DNA of 8,580 bases from Streptosporangiaceae bacterium (GCA_030041195.1 JASHOI010000790.1:1-8580), one strand, 5' to 3'; shown: positions 1 through 7,527, counted from the stretch's first letter. Notes: generated by a model from the sequence alone, not told the origin. Program-made: numbers and translations.

Positions 1-419
1 ACCCGTGCGATCGCGGCGAGCGTGGCCTCGCGCGCCTCCGCGCGCTGAGCGCCGTGCAGTCGGTAGACCTCGGCGATCTGCTCGCCGACCTGCATGGTCG
101 GATTGAGCGCGAGGCCCGGTTCCTGGTAGACGACCGCGAACGCGGAGGATCGGTAGGCCCGCAGCGCCTGCGGGTCGAGTCCGAGCACCGGGACACCCAC
201 GACCGACAGCTGGGCGGCGGTGACGTCGGTCCCGGCCGGCAGGTAGCGGGTGAGCGTCATCGCGGCCGTGGTCTTGCCCGAGCCGGACTCGCCGACCAGA
301 CCGTAGGACTCCCCGGCGCCGATGTCCAGGCTGAGCCCGCGCACCGCCGTCACCGTGACGCGGCGGGCCCGGTACGAGACGGTCAGGTCGGCGACGCTGA
401 CCACCGGCGCTACGCTCAC
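1..419 (-). CDS. Oligopeptide/dipeptide ABC transporter ATP-binding protein (DppD/OppD-like), partial
   Basis: This is a cytoplasmic ATPase subunit that would power the importer encoded by the three genes upstream. Only the first 139 codons are in the window; the rest lies beyond position 1. The frame opens with GTG at 419 and reads MSVAPVVSVADLTVSY. It carries a Walker A motif GESGSGKT at residues 43-50 and a Q-loop VYQEPGLALNP with Q99, followed by the TMQVGEQIAEVY stretch typical of the DppD/OppD family. The ABC signature, Walker B and the C-terminal oligopeptide-transporter extension should follow outside the window. The GTG overlaps the TGA of the permease gene by four bases (GTGA, 416-419), so translation is probably coupled. 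Family assignment is firm; the transported substrate cannot be read from this subunit. Confidence 0.93.
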   Translation of the reverse strand, partial: MSVAPVVSVADLTVSYRARRVTVTAVRGLSLDIGAGESYGLVGESGSGKTTAAMTLTRYLPAGTDVTAAQLSVVGVPVLGLDPQALRAYRSSAFAVVYQEPGLALNPTMQVGEQIAEVYRLHGAQRAEAREATLAAIAR

Positions 420-1348
420 GACCACGTCTCCTTGATGTTGTCGGCGATCAGCTGGATGGCCACCACCAGGGACGCGACCGCGAGCGCGGGGAAGATGACG
501 GTCCACCACGCGGTCTCGATGTAGGCGACGTTCTCGTTGATCGCCAGGCCCCAGTCCGGCGATGGCGGCTGCTGGCCGAGACCGAGAAACGACAGCGTGG
601 CGGTCATCAGGATGGCCGAGGACAGGCTCAGGGTGGCCTGAATCACGATCGTCGGCAAGACGTTCGGCACCAGTTCGGTGACCATGATCCGCACGGCCGA
701 CTCGCCCTGCAGCCGGGCGGTGGTCACGTACTTCTTGCCCATCTCGGCGAGCACCGCAGCACGGATGATGCGGGCGATTCCAGGAGCGAAGACCACTCCG
801 ATGATGACGATCAGCGCTGGCGGCGACGCACCGAACGCGCCGACGATCACGATCAGGAAGATGAGCGGCGGCAGCACGACGAGCACGTCGAACACGCGCA
901 TGAGCGCGGTGTCGACCCAGCCGCGGAAATAGCCGGCGATGACGCCAAGCGCGCCGCCGAGGACGGTGGCAAGGACCGCACCGAGCGGCCCGACGGCCAG
1001 CGCGGAATCCGCCCCGGCCAGGGTCCTGGCGAACACGCTGCGGCCGAGGTCGTCGGTGCCGAACGGCTGCGAGAAGCTCGGCCCGGCTAGCAGGTGCCCG
1101 GTGTTGACGTAGGGGTTGAGCCCGAACAGGTGCCAGGTGGTGGCGGCGCCCACCCACCAGACCACGACCAGCGCGCTGACCAGGAACGTCGGGCGGCGCA
1201 GCAGTTCCGTCAGCCGCCGCCCGCTCCCGGTTTCCGTGGCCGCCGTTCCCGGCCCGGCACCCAGTGCCGCGCCAGCCGTGACCGCCGCGGCGGCGGGCGC
1301 GGACAGGGCGGTGACCGCCTCCGGCGGGCCCTGGGACAAGGAGTCCAT
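416..1348 (-). CDS. ABC transporter permease, DppC/OppC-like
   Basis: This is an inner-membrane permease of the peptide/nickel (DppC) branch, 310 residues with the start chosen here. A proline- and alanine-rich cytoplasmic N-terminus of about 50 residues precedes the first membrane segment (about 55-75). The family hallmark PFGTDDLGRSVFARTL lies at 95-110, and several hydrophobic segments fill 115-300. The EAA loop that contacts the ATPase lies at about 207-232 (YVTTARLQGESAVRI then LVPNVLP), and LSFLGLGQQPPSPDWG at 252-267 is also typical. I chose ATG 1348 because AAGGAG (1359-1354) sits 5 nt upstream and the ATG shares one base with the upstream TGA (TGATG). An in-frame start at 1399 would add 17 residues inside the preceding gene and lacks this support. 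It should pair with the DppB-like permease as a heterodimeric channel. Confidence 0.95.
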   Translation of the reverse strand: MDSLSQGPPEAVTALSAPAAAAVTAGAALGAGPGTAATETGSGRRLTELLRRPTFLVSALVVVWWVGAATTWHLFGLNPYVNTGHLLAGPSFSQPFGTDDLGRSVFARTLAGADSALAVGPLGAVLATVLGGALGVIAGYFRGWVDTALMRVFDVLVVLPPLIFLIVIVGAFGASPPALIVIIGVVFAPGIARIIRAAVLAEMGKKYVTTARLQGESAVRIMVTELVPNVLPTIVIQATLSLSSAILMTATLSFLGLGQQPPSPDWGLAINENVAYIETAWWTVIFPALAVASLVVAIQLIADNIKETWS

Positions 1349-2388
1349 CAGCTCTCCTTGTTCTCGAACCGGATCCGCGGGTCCATCAGGATCAGGCACA
1401 CATCGGTGCAGAGCAGCGCGAGGAGCGCGATCACGCCGGTCACCATGACGCCATCGGTGAGCAGCACCGCGTCCTTGCGCTCGGCTGCGATCACCATCAG
1501 CGCCCCGAGGCCCGGGTAGTTGAACAGCGTCTCCACCACGGCGCTGCCGCCAAGCAGGCCGCCCATGTAGATGCCGAGCAGCTGCAGTGTGGGGATCAGC
1601 GCGTTGCGCGTGACGTGCCGGCGGACGATGACGCCAGCGGGCAGTCCCTTGAGCACAGCGGTCCGGTGGAACGGCGCCGTGATCGCCCCGGCCGTGCCGG
1701 TGCGCACCATCCGGGCAAGTACCGCCAGGTAAGACACGGCCAGCACCACCGCTGGCAGGGTCATGGCGTGCACTCGCTGCCCCAGGTTGCCGGTTGCGTC
1801 GGCCGCTGACTGTACCGGGACCGCCTTCAGCCAGACGGCGAACACGATGAGCAGCAGTACCCCGATGACAAACTCCGGCACCGACGAAAGCGTCATCAGC
1901 ACGATGGTGATCACCCGGTCACTTCGCCGCCCCTCGCGGTAGGCCTGCACCGAGCCGAGGATCACCGAGACGGGCACCAGCAGGAGGAACGCGTAGAGCG
2001 CGAGGAGTGCGCTGTTCGCCAGGTGGCCGAGTACCAGCGGGCGGGAGGGCGCGCCGAAGACGAAGCTCGTCCCCCAGTTGCCGGTGAAGAAGCCGGTGAG
2101 CCAGTGCAGGTAACGGGCAACGACCGGCCCGGACAGCCCGTTACTGACGTCCCAGGCATGCACCTGGGATTCGGTCGCATACTGCCCGAGCGCGTTCCTC
2201 CCCGGGTCACCGGGGACGAGCTGGATCAGCCAGAACGTCAGTATCGAGACGACAAAGAGCACGAGCGGGATCTGGATCAGCCGCTTGCCGAGCAGCCCCA
2301 GAATCCGGCTGTGCCGTTCGGAGAGTACGCCAAACCCGCGCGGGGCGGCGGCATCTGCCGTGCCCGGGCGCGGGTTCAGCACTGTCAT
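1348..2388 (-). CDS. ABC transporter permease, DppB/OppB-like
   Basis: This is the first inner-membrane permease of the importer, 346 residues. A basic N-terminal stretch leads to membrane segment 1 (about 36-58, LIQIPLVLFVVSILTFWLI), followed by the DppB-type LVPGDPGR at 57-64. The large extracytoplasmic region contains GNWGTSFVFG (103-112). Further hydrophobic segments lie at about 125-148, 160-190 and 210-228. The EAA loop is at 241-268 (HRTAVLKGLPAGVIVRRHV then RNALIPTL), and VETLFNYPGLGALM (285-298) is a strong family mark. The start is ATG 2388, 12 nt after the stop of the binding-protein gene; the intervening CCCGGAATCCAG is only a weak Shine-Dalgarno, so expression may depend on readthrough by ribosomes from upstream. 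It is somewhat longer than the usual 310-340 residues because of its N-terminus. The peptide/nickel family is clear; substrate is unknown. Confidence 0.95.
   Translation of the reverse strand: MTVLNPRPGTADAAAPRGFGVLSERHSRILGLLGKRLIQIPLVLFVVSILTFWLIQLVPGDPGRNALGQYATESQVHAWDVSNGLSGPVVARYLHWLTGFFTGNWGTSFVFGAPSRPLVLGHLANSALLALYAFLLLVPVSVILGSVQAYREGRRSDRVITIVLMTLSSVPEFVIGVLLLIVFAVWLKAVPVQSAADATGNLGQRVHAMTLPAVVLAVSYLAVLARMVRTGTAGAITAPFHRTAVLKGLPAGVIVRRHVTRNALIPTLQLLGIYMGGLLGGSAVVETLFNYPGLGALMVIAAERKDAVLLTDGVMVTGVIALLALLCTDVCLILMDPRIRFENKES
1354..1359 (-). promoter_or_regulatory. Ribosome binding site of the DppC-like gene
   Basis: AAGGAG on the minus strand, 5 nt before ATG 1348 and inside the last codons of the DppB-like gene. 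It decides the start at 1348 over the upstream in-frame start at 1399. Confidence 0.8.
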
Positions 2389-2400
2389 CTGGATTCCGGG

Positions 2401-3951
2401 TCAGGAACTCGTGACCGTGATCCCCCGGAAGTCGAATCCTCCGGAGAACGACAGGCCGTTGGGGAAGCTGCCGTGAACCGCGTTGCTGAGGTAGACGTCG
2501 CTCTCCTCGAAAGCCGCGATGATGACCGGCACGTCGGTCCACTCGATCGTGGCGATCTGGTTGGCGAGCGCCTGCCGCTGCGAGCTCGATGAGGTTTCCT
2601 CGAACTCGTCGACCAGCTTGCCGAGCTGGGCGTCCGCGAAGTGAGACGCGTTCCACGAGCTGCCCGCCTGGTAGATGAGCGAGTAAAGCTGCGCCGGCAG
2701 CCGGTCCGCCCAGTCGGTGAGCGTCACCGGCGCGGCCAGCCACGGCGAGGTCGCACCGTTCGCGTAATACTGCGCCTCGGGCATCACGTCGAGGCTGACC
2801 TTGAAGTGTCCGGTCGCGTCGAGCTCCTGCTGGATCAGCTGGGCGTATGTCTGCTCGTCGGTGTAGGTGGTGAGGGTGAAACTGATCACGCGGCTGCCGA
2901 GCAGCTGCTTGACCTTTGCCAGGTTCGCCGAGCGGGCGACCAGGCCCTTCGGCTGGACGGCATAGTCGGGGAAGGTAGCGAAGTCGTTCCCGATGGTGGC
3001 TTCGCCCGCGTAAACCGTCTTCACGATCGCGGGGCGGTTCAGCGCCCAGGCCACGGCCTGCCGCACGGCCACGTCGTTGAACGGGGCCTTGGTGATGTTA
3101 AAGGTGAGACCGTCGAACTTCGTGAACCCCGAGCGCTGCTGGCGGTAGCTGGTGCCGAGGGCTGCGGCCACGGCCGGGTCCGAGTCGATCTGGTCGATCT
3201 GGCCACTCTGGAACGCGAGTAGCTCGGACTGGTCGGAAGAGTAGAACGTCACCTTCACGCCAGCCAGCTTCACCGCCGAGGCGTCCCAGTAGTACGGGTT
3301 CTTCTTGTAGGTGATGCCCTGCCCTGCCGTGTACTTTTCCAGGATGAACTGGCCGGCGCCGACCGGGTCGTTGATCCAGTTCGTGTCCTTGAAACCAGCC
3401 GGCAGGATCCAGGTGTTCGCGCCGGTCAGCAGGTAGGGGAAGTCCGAGTAAGGCTCGGCGAGATGGAACACCACCGACGTGCCGGACCCGGTGACTGACT
3501 TGAGAATCCCGGTGAAGCTCGACGCGGCGGGCGACTGGCTGGTCGGGCTCAGGATGCTGTCAAAGGTGGACACCACGTCCTTGGCCGTGAGCGGCTGGCC
3601 GTTGCTGAACTTCAGGCCAGGTCGCAGCGTGAACGTCCAGGACAGCTTGTTGGCCGATTGCTTCCAGGAGGACGCGAGTTGCGGCTTGAGCCGGCCGGCT
3701 GCCGTCGCGTTGACAAGCTGGGCGGAGGCGAGACCTACCGCGAACATCGTGTCGTACTGCGTGGTGGTCAGCGGGTCAATGGCGCTGGTCGGGGTGATAA
3801 GCCCGATGTTGTAAGTGCCGCTGGCCGTGCCCGTGGATGCCTGCGTGGCCGACGACGAGGTGGACGACCCGCAAGCCGACAATGTCAGCGCGGTGGCCGC
3901 CACCGCGGCGACCAGCCCGCCCGCTCTGTTAAGGGTGAATAGCGCTCGCAA
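2401..3951 (-). CDS. ABC transporter substrate-binding lipoprotein, family 5 (peptide/nickel type)
   Basis: This is the extracellular, lipid-anchored receptor of the importer. With the TTG start at 3951 it has 516 residues. It has a signal peptide with Arg2 and Arg9, a hydrophobic core (11-24) and lipobox LSAC with the lipidated Cys27, then a Ser/Thr-rich linker. The family 5 core follows: LKPQLASSW, then TFTLRPGLKFSNGQPLTAKDV at about 106-126 and, further on, VRQAVAWALNRPAIV. Two TTG codons compete as start: 3987 (12 residues longer, AGGA only 4 nt away) and 3951 (AGGAG at 3966-3962, 10 nt away). I prefer 3951 because it gives a compact signal peptide and because a possible -10 box at 4001-3996 would leave almost no leader for 3987. 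It is the first gene of the operon. Binding specificity is not predictable, since family 5 proteins bind peptides, sugars, nickel and opines. Confidence 0.93.
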   Translation of the reverse strand: MRALFTLNRAGGLVAAVAATALTLSACGSSTSSSATQASTGTASGTYNIGLITPTSAIDPLTTTQYDTMFAVGLASAQLVNATAAGRLKPQLASSWKQSANKLSWTFTLRPGLKFSNGQPLTAKDVVSTFDSILSPTSQSPAASSFTGILKSVTGSGTSVVFHLAEPYSDFPYLLTGANTWILPAGFKDTNWINDPVGAGQFILEKYTAGQGITYKKNPYYWDASAVKLAGVKVTFYSSDQSELLAFQSGQIDQIDSDPAVAAALGTSYRQQRSGFTKFDGLTFNITKAPFNDVAVRQAVAWALNRPAIVKTVYAGEATIGNDFATFPDYAVQPKGLVARSANLAKVKQLLGSRVISFTLTTYTDEQTYAQLIQQELDATGHFKVSLDVMPEAQYYANGATSPWLAAPVTLTDWADRLPAQLYSLIYQAGSSWNASHFADAQLGKLVDEFEETSSSSQRQALANQIATIEWTDVPVIIAAFEESDVYLSNAVHGSFPNGLSFSGGFDFRGITVTSS

Positions 3952-3995
3952 GATCGGTGTGCTCCTGACATAGGAAACCTGAATCAAAAAATCCT

Positions 3996-4029
3996 ACTAT
4001 ATAAGTCTGAAAAGTGGAGTTGATGGCAA
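3996..4029 (-). promoter_or_regulatory. Possible promoter of the ABC importer operon
   Basis: This is the most AT-rich stretch of the window and lies directly upstream of the binding-protein gene. On the minus strand it contains TTATATAGT, offering a -10-like TATAGT at 4001-3996 or TTATAT at 4004-3999. TTGCCA at 4029-4024 is a possible -35 element, 19 nt from the second choice and 22 nt from the first, so spacing is poor in both cases. Placement is an inference from composition and position. Confidence 0.4.
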
Positions 4030-4131
4030 GAGGTAACCGGCTGTAGCCACTACGCCGCGCGAAGAGGCCGCCCGGTCAGACGGCCGGTACAGGGAGCGGG
4101 TCCTCGCGGTCGGTCTCGGTCAGCTTGTGGT

Positions 4132-4275
4132 ATGCCATGGTTTATGGCTGATTCGCCCGGTCCGCCCGGGGCCCCGGTCCTGCTGCGCATCGACCGGCAC
4201 GCCGGGCATGGCCACGGCTCAACCGGGGCCCAGCGCAACCAGCTCACCGCCGGCATCCTCGCCTGCCTGTCCGAT
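4132..4275 (+). pseudogene. Relic of a prolyl oligopeptidase (S9A) C-terminus
   Basis: In the frame beginning ATG 4132 the translation contains GAPVLLRIDRHAGHGHGST followed by QRNQLTAGILACLSD. This matches the end of S9A prolyl oligopeptidases, where PVLLR(I/V)D..AGHG.G precedes the last helix and the AGHG histidine belongs to the Ser-Asp-His triad. The Ser and Asp parts, the beta-propeller and the rest of the roughly 700-residue enzyme are absent, and upstream of about 4150 the frame does not resemble the family. After about 4275 the frame runs into sequence better read in another frame (the next gene). I read it as a fragment left by deletion or recombination. The family call comes from memory of the motif and needs a similarity search. 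Confidence 0.55.
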
Positions 4276-5413
4276 GTCCGCGGTGAGGGCCGAACATGGA
4301 AGCGTGGCCGATTACCCGGAGCGCTGGCGTGGCCCGTTCACACAGCTCGAGATGCGGGAAATGTGGACGTACAGTGACGGCACCCGCACGGTCAAGGGGT
4401 ACTGGCGGACGGGTGGCACCCCCGGGGCCGGGAGCTGGGTCCTGGTTGACCAGGTGACCGGGACTGCCGAGGGTGTGGTTGCGGCAGGAGAATTCTCCCG
4501 CCGGTTCCGGCCGGTGGACGTGTTCGCCGACGTGCCCGGGCTTCCCTCTTACCTGGGGACGGTTACCGCGCCTGGCGGTGCCGCCCTGGTGGACCTGGTT
4601 CTCGATCGCAACCCGTTCATGCTCGCTAACGGGGCCCGGCGAGCGGCACGGCCTCATGTGCTCACGGTGCCCCGGCGCCATTGCGACGGATGGTCCTCGG
4701 CCACCGCTGCGGAACTGGCGGCTCGCCAGACGGCGATGGCTCTCGTCGCCGCGTGGTACCGCAGCCTGGACGGCGGGCACGTGGTGTTCTGCGCCAACGA
4801 CAGCGCACCGAACGTGGACTACCTGCGCGACGCGGAAGCTGCGGGCGGGATTCCTGCTCGCAGCGGTCCCGGTGCGGTGATTGCCAGGAACCCCCGCCAA
4901 GACGTGCAGCGCGCCCACTTGCACGCCTTTTATGCCGAGCGCGGCAGGACCGAGAATCACGAGTCGTCGGCGGTTGCGGGGCATCGCGTCTTCGCAGAGG
5001 GCCACCGGGCGTTCGGCGCCGCCCTCGGCAGCGGCGCCGTGCAGATAGAACGGGACAGCACCAGCATCGCGGCGGGCATGCGCGCCGCGGCGCAGCCCTG
5101 GGGTGGCAATTACTGCTCCTACCAGATGGGCGCAGGCGGCCCGTTGTGGGTTATGCCGGCGCTGGGACCGTCCCAGGACGAGGTCAACCGCTGGCTGGGC
5201 CGGGCCGACGGCCTGCAGGCGGAGCCCGACCCGAAGCTGGGCGGGGCCATCAACGTGGTGCGGCCTGGCCTGGCCGACACCGGGCGGCTGCATGCGGCGC
5301 AACGGGCCACCGCTGACCAGCGCGCCGGTTTCGAGACCTTCGTGGCCCAGCGCGGACTGAACGCGCAATCCCTGGCCGTGGGTCTCGCACCCGGAACACT
5401 GCGCGCTCTGTAG
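4274..5413 (+). CDS. Hypothetical protein, possibly HIT/galactose-1-phosphate uridylyltransferase-like
   Basis: I do not firmly recognise this gene. From ATG 4274 it has 379 residues, no signal peptide and no membrane segment, so it is likely cytoplasmic. The middle looks like the HIT-superfamily fold: RNPFMLANG and RPHVLTVPRRH (about 112-136) resemble the strand pair of HIT and GalT proteins, an Ala-rich helix follows, then GHVVFCAND (168-176) and RAHLHAFY (213-220). The His-x-His could stand for the HIT or GalT histidines, but the full HxHxH or HPH motif is not present. The C-terminal third (WGGNYCSYQMGAGGPLWVMP) is unassigned. The start is uncertain: the frame is open from GTG 4127, but its first part overlaps the prolyl oligopeptidase relic in another frame, and no clear Shine-Dalgarno precedes 4127, 4208, 4274 or 4304. 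The native 5' end may have been lost. It appears to stand alone. Confidence 0.55.
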   Translation: MSAVRAEHGSVADYPERWRGPFTQLEMREMWTYSDGTRTVKGYWRTGGTPGAGSWVLVDQVTGTAEGVVAAGEFSRRFRPVDVFADVPGLPSYLGTVTAPGGAALVDLVLDRNPFMLANGARRAARPHVLTVPRRHCDGWSSATAAELAARQTAMALVAAWYRSLDGGHVVFCANDSAPNVDYLRDAEAAGGIPARSGPGAVIARNPRQDVQRAHLHAFYAERGRTENHESSAVAGHRVFAEGHRAFGAALGSGAVQIERDSTSIAAGMRAAAQPWGGNYCSYQMGAGGPLWVMPALGPSQDEVNRWLGRADGLQAEPDPKLGGAINVVRPGLADTGRLHAAQRATADQRAGFETFVAQRGLNAQSLAVGLAPGTLRAL

Positions 5414-5431
5414 AGCCTGGTTGGTGCCATG

Positions 5432-5458
5432 ACGGCCCGGCCATCGGATGGCCGCCGT
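5432..5458 (+). terminator. Hairpin after the HIT-like gene, possible terminator
   Basis: Starting 18 nt after the stop at 5413, ACGGC (5432-5436) pairs with GCCGT (5454-5458), and GGCCAT (5439-5444) pairs with ATGGCC (5448-5453). This gives an 11-bp GC-rich stem with a two-C bulge and a CGG loop. No T-run follows, so it could be a U-less terminator or a transcript-end stabiliser. Confidence 0.4.
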
Positions 5459-5555
5459 GAACGCGGAGTGGTGCCGGCCGACCTGCAGCAGTATGTCGCT
5501 ATGGCCGATCGCTGCCCCAGCTGGGGGCTGGACCGTCGACTGCGAGGGCGGGTTG

Positions 5556-6416
5556 TCAGTCGTGGATGGGGCGGTTTCCGATGGCGCTGACCATGGCGGG
5601 GTCGCGGTGGTCGAAGAACAGAGTGGCGCCGGTGTCCATGGTGGCGATGCGGGCCATTTCGTCGTCGGTGAGGGTGAGGTCGAAGACGTCGAGGTTTTGC
5701 GCCATCCGGTCCGGCCGCGCCGACTTGGGGATGGCCACGATGTTGCGCTGGGTGAGCCAGCGCAGCACGATCTGCGCGACGGATTTGCCGTGGGTGGCGC
5801 CGATCTCGGTCAGGGTGGGGTCGGAGAACAGGTTGTTGCGGCCCTCGGCGAACCCGCCCCAGGACTCATGCTGGACGCCGCGCTCGGTCATGAGGTCGTG
5901 GTCGGCCTGCCGCTGGAAGTAGGGATGGGTCTCGATCTGGTTGACCGCTGGGGTGAACCCGGTGCGGTCGATGAGGTCCACGAGCCGGTCGGGGTAGAAG
6001 TTGGCGACGCCGATGGCCTTGACCGCGCCCTGCTCGTTGAGGGCGCGCATGGCGCGCCAGGAGCCGTAGTAGTCGCCGTAGGGCTGATGGATCAGGTACA
6101 GGTCGAGGTAGTCGAGGCCGAGACGGTGCAGCGAGGCGCCGAACGCCTTCTTGGTGTTCTCCTCGCCGGTGTCTTGCACCCACAGCTTGGTGGTGACGAA
6201 CAGCTCCCCGCGGGCGATGCCGCTGGCGGCGATGGCGCGGCCGACGGCTTCCTCGTTGCCGTAGGAGGCGGCGGTGTCGATGTGGCGGTAGCCGGCGGCC
6301 AGGGCGTCGGCGACGGCCTCCTCGGTCTGTTCGGCGGGGATCTGGAAGACGCCGAAGCCGAGGATCGGCATCTCGACGCCGTTGTTGAGGGTGACGGAGG
6401 GTACCTGTACAGACAC
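5556..6416 (-). CDS. Aldo/keto reductase, 2,5-diketo-D-gluconate reductase-like
   Basis: This is a soluble NADPH-dependent oxidoreductase of the aldo/keto reductase superfamily, reducing carbonyl groups; the substrate is not known. From GTG 6416 it has 286 residues, normal for this branch. Signature 1 ([18 protein letters not shown], 42-59) contains Asp47 and Tyr52. Lys77 in TTKLW and His110 in LIHQP complete the catalytic tetrad, and [14 protein letters not shown] is signature 2. [11 protein letters not shown] (158-168), the [11 protein letters not shown] loop (190-200) and the cofactor motif [13 protein letters not shown] (229-241) follow the family pattern, and the C-terminus has [11 protein letters not shown] chose GTG because AGAAGG (6429-6424) is 7 nt upstream; an in-frame start at 6476 would add an atypical 20-residue tail. 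It diverges from the XRE regulator gene, which probably controls it. Confidence 0.93.
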   Translation of the reverse strand: MSVQVPSVTLNNGVEMPILGFGVFQIPAEQTEEAVADALAAGYRHIDTAASYGNEEAVGRAIAASGIARGELFVTTKLWVQDTGEENTKKAFGASLHRLGLDYLDLYLIHQPYGDYYGSWRAMRALNEQGAVKAIGVANFYPDRLVDLIDRTGFTPAVNQIETHPYFQRQADHDLMTERGVQHESWGGFAEGRNNLFSDPTLTEIGATHGKSVAQIVLRWLTQRNIVAIPKSARPDRMAQNLDVFDLTLTDDEMARIATMDTGATLFFDHRDPAMVSAIGNRPIHD

Positions 6417-6423
6417 GGTGCAA

Positions 6424-6465
6424 CCTTCTTCCCGCAGAAGATGGGCCGGTGCCCCGCTTCGGGGC
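6424..6465 (-). promoter_or_regulatory. Leader of the aldo/keto reductase gene with two hairpins and RBS
   Basis: Two short inverted repeats lie just before the start codon. GCCCCG/CGGGGC (6451-6456 and 6460-6465) has a 3-nt loop. CTTCT/AGAAG (6425-6429 and 6436-6440) has a 6-nt loop, and its arm contains most of the AGAAGG Shine-Dalgarno (6429-6424). If transcribed, the second could partly hide the ribosome site. It is only 5 bp long, so this is a weak inference. Confidence 0.3.
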
Positions 6466-6554
6466 GGGCTATCCACCCGGTGCGAAGCCCTCGGCGCTGA
6501 CCCAACGAAACCTCTTCTCGAGGGCCTGCGGCAGTGACGGGGTTTCCCGGTAAT

Positions 6555-6571
6555 GCCAGGCCCTCCCTAGC
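6555..6571. promoter_or_regulatory. Imperfect palindrome, candidate operator between the divergent genes
   Basis: GCCAGG (6555-6560) and CCTAGC (6566-6571) form an inverted repeat with one mismatch and a 5-nt centre, ending 29 nt before the ATG of the XRE regulator. TACGGT at 6588-6593 could be a -10 box, leaving almost no leader. The palindrome would then overlap the -35 region, a sensible place for self-control by the regulator. Position and symmetry are seen; function is inferred. Confidence 0.35.
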
Positions 6572-6600
6572 GCTGTGCCCCGGGTCGTACGGTCGAAGGC

Positions 6601-7527
6601 ATGGACAACCGGGACGAGGTCCGCGGCTTCCTCACCAGCCGCCGGGACCGGCTCACCCCCGGCCAAGCGGGGATCCCGCTCTACGGCGGCCGGCGCCGCG
6701 TCAAGGGGCTGCGCCGGGAGGAGGTCGCCATGCTGGCCGGCATCAGCACCGACTACTACACGCGCCTGGAGCGGGGAGACCTCTCCGGCGTCTCTGGCTC
6801 CGTCCTCGGCGCGCTGGCGCGCGCCCTGCAGCTCGACGAGGCCGAAAGGACGCACCTGTTCGACCTCGCCGCCACCGCCAGCGCACCCAGCCAGACGGCG
6901 TACAGCGCGCCGGGCAGCGCCGGGCCCGGGCGGCCACGCCGCTCCTCGAGCCCACCTCGCGTGCGGGAGGGTGTGCTGCGCGTTCTCGATAGCATCGGCG
7001 CTCCCGCCTACGTCCGCAACAACCGCATGGACGTCCTCGCCGCCAACCGGCTCGGCCAGGCACTGTTCGCCGACATTTACGCGGAGGGCGCTACCGGCTT
7101 CAACCTTGCCCGCTACCTTTTCCTGGACCCGCGCTCGCGCGACTTCTACACCCAATGGGACGTCGTGGCCCGCGACTCCGTCGCCGCCCTGCGCACCGAA
7201 GCTGGCCGCAACCCCTACGACCGCGGCCTGACCGACCTGGTCGGCGAGCTCTCGACCCGCAGCGAACAGTTCCGCACCTGGTGGGCAGCCCACAACGTGA
7301 AGTTCCACACTACGTCCATTAAGACGCTGCGCCACCCCGCCGCCGGTGAGCTCGAACTCACCGGCGAAGCACTCACACTCCCGGGAGACCACGGCCTGAC
7401 CATCATCACCTACACCGTTGAACCCCACAGCGCCTCCGAACAGGCCCTGAACTTCCTCGCGAGCTGGAGCGCACAGACGTCCCCTGCGAACCCGCGCGAG
7501 TCCGAGACCATCCAGGAGACGAAGTGA
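6601..7527 (+). CDS. XRE-family transcriptional regulator with MmyB-like ligand-binding domain
   Basis: This is a DNA-binding regulator of 308 residues. The N-terminal helix-turn-helix spans about 5-90: RRRVKGLRREEVAMLAGIS (31-49) then DYYTRLERGD (51-60) is the classical actinobacterial form of this family. A Ser/Pro/Arg-rich linker (about 95-120) leads to the MmyB-type ligand-binding domain (about 121-290), with YVRNNRMDVLAANRLGQALF (137-156), the NLARYLFLDP segment, RNPYDRGLTDLVGELS, FRTWWAAHNV and the HPAAGELEL...LP..H strands. The domain is PAS-like in related proteins and is thought to bind a small hydrophobic ligand. No good Shine-Dalgarno precedes ATG 6601 (GAAGGC directly abuts it), so the message may be nearly leaderless. 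Such regulators commonly diverge from an oxidoreductase gene that they repress, as here. The broken aldo/keto reductase gene overlaps its stop. Confidence 0.95.
   Translation: MDNRDEVRGFLTSRRDRLTPGQAGIPLYGGRRRVKGLRREEVAMLAGISTDYYTRLERGDLSGVSGSVLGALARALQLDEAERTHLFDLAATASAPSQTAYSAPGSAGPGRPRRSSSPPRVREGVLRVLDSIGAPAYVRNNRMDVLAANRLGQALFADIYAEGATGFNLARYLFLDPRSRDFYTQWDVVARDSVAALRTEAGRNPYDRGLTDLVGELSTRSEQFRTWWAAHNVKFHTTSIKTLRHPAAGELELTGEALTLPGDHGLTIITYTVEPHSASEQALNFLASWSAQTSPANPRESETIQETK
7514..7518 (+). promoter_or_regulatory. Ribosome binding site of the broken aldo/keto reductase gene
   Basis: AGGAG, 5 nt before GTG 7524 and inside the last codons of the XRE regulator gene. Its ideal spacing marks the GTG as a formerly genuine start. 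Confidence 0.6.

Noticed and set aside
4244..5368. Long open frame on the minus strand opposite the HIT-like gene
   Set aside because: Arg/Gly/Pro-rich with no recognisable domain, whereas the plus-strand frame has folded-protein character and motif-like strands.
5515..5526. Perfect 12-bp palindrome CCCCAGCTGGGG downstream of the reductase stop
   Set aside because: It has no loop, so it could form only a 4-bp stem, and no T-run follows. Not convincing as a terminator.
5429..5590. Small plus-strand frame of 53 codons (ATG 5429) after the HIT-like gene
   Set aside because: It includes the terminator-like hairpin, runs into the 3' end of the reductase gene, has no Shine-Dalgarno and matches nothing I recognise.
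5448..6500. Long open frame on the plus strand opposite the aldo/keto reductase gene
   Set aside because: Its translation is Gly/Val/Asp-rich with no motif. It is the usual antisense shadow of a GC-rich gene, and the minus strand encodes a clear enzyme.
6469..7428. Minus-strand open frame opposite the XRE regulator
   Set aside because: Antisense shadow; the plus strand has a complete helix-turn-helix and MmyB-like domain.
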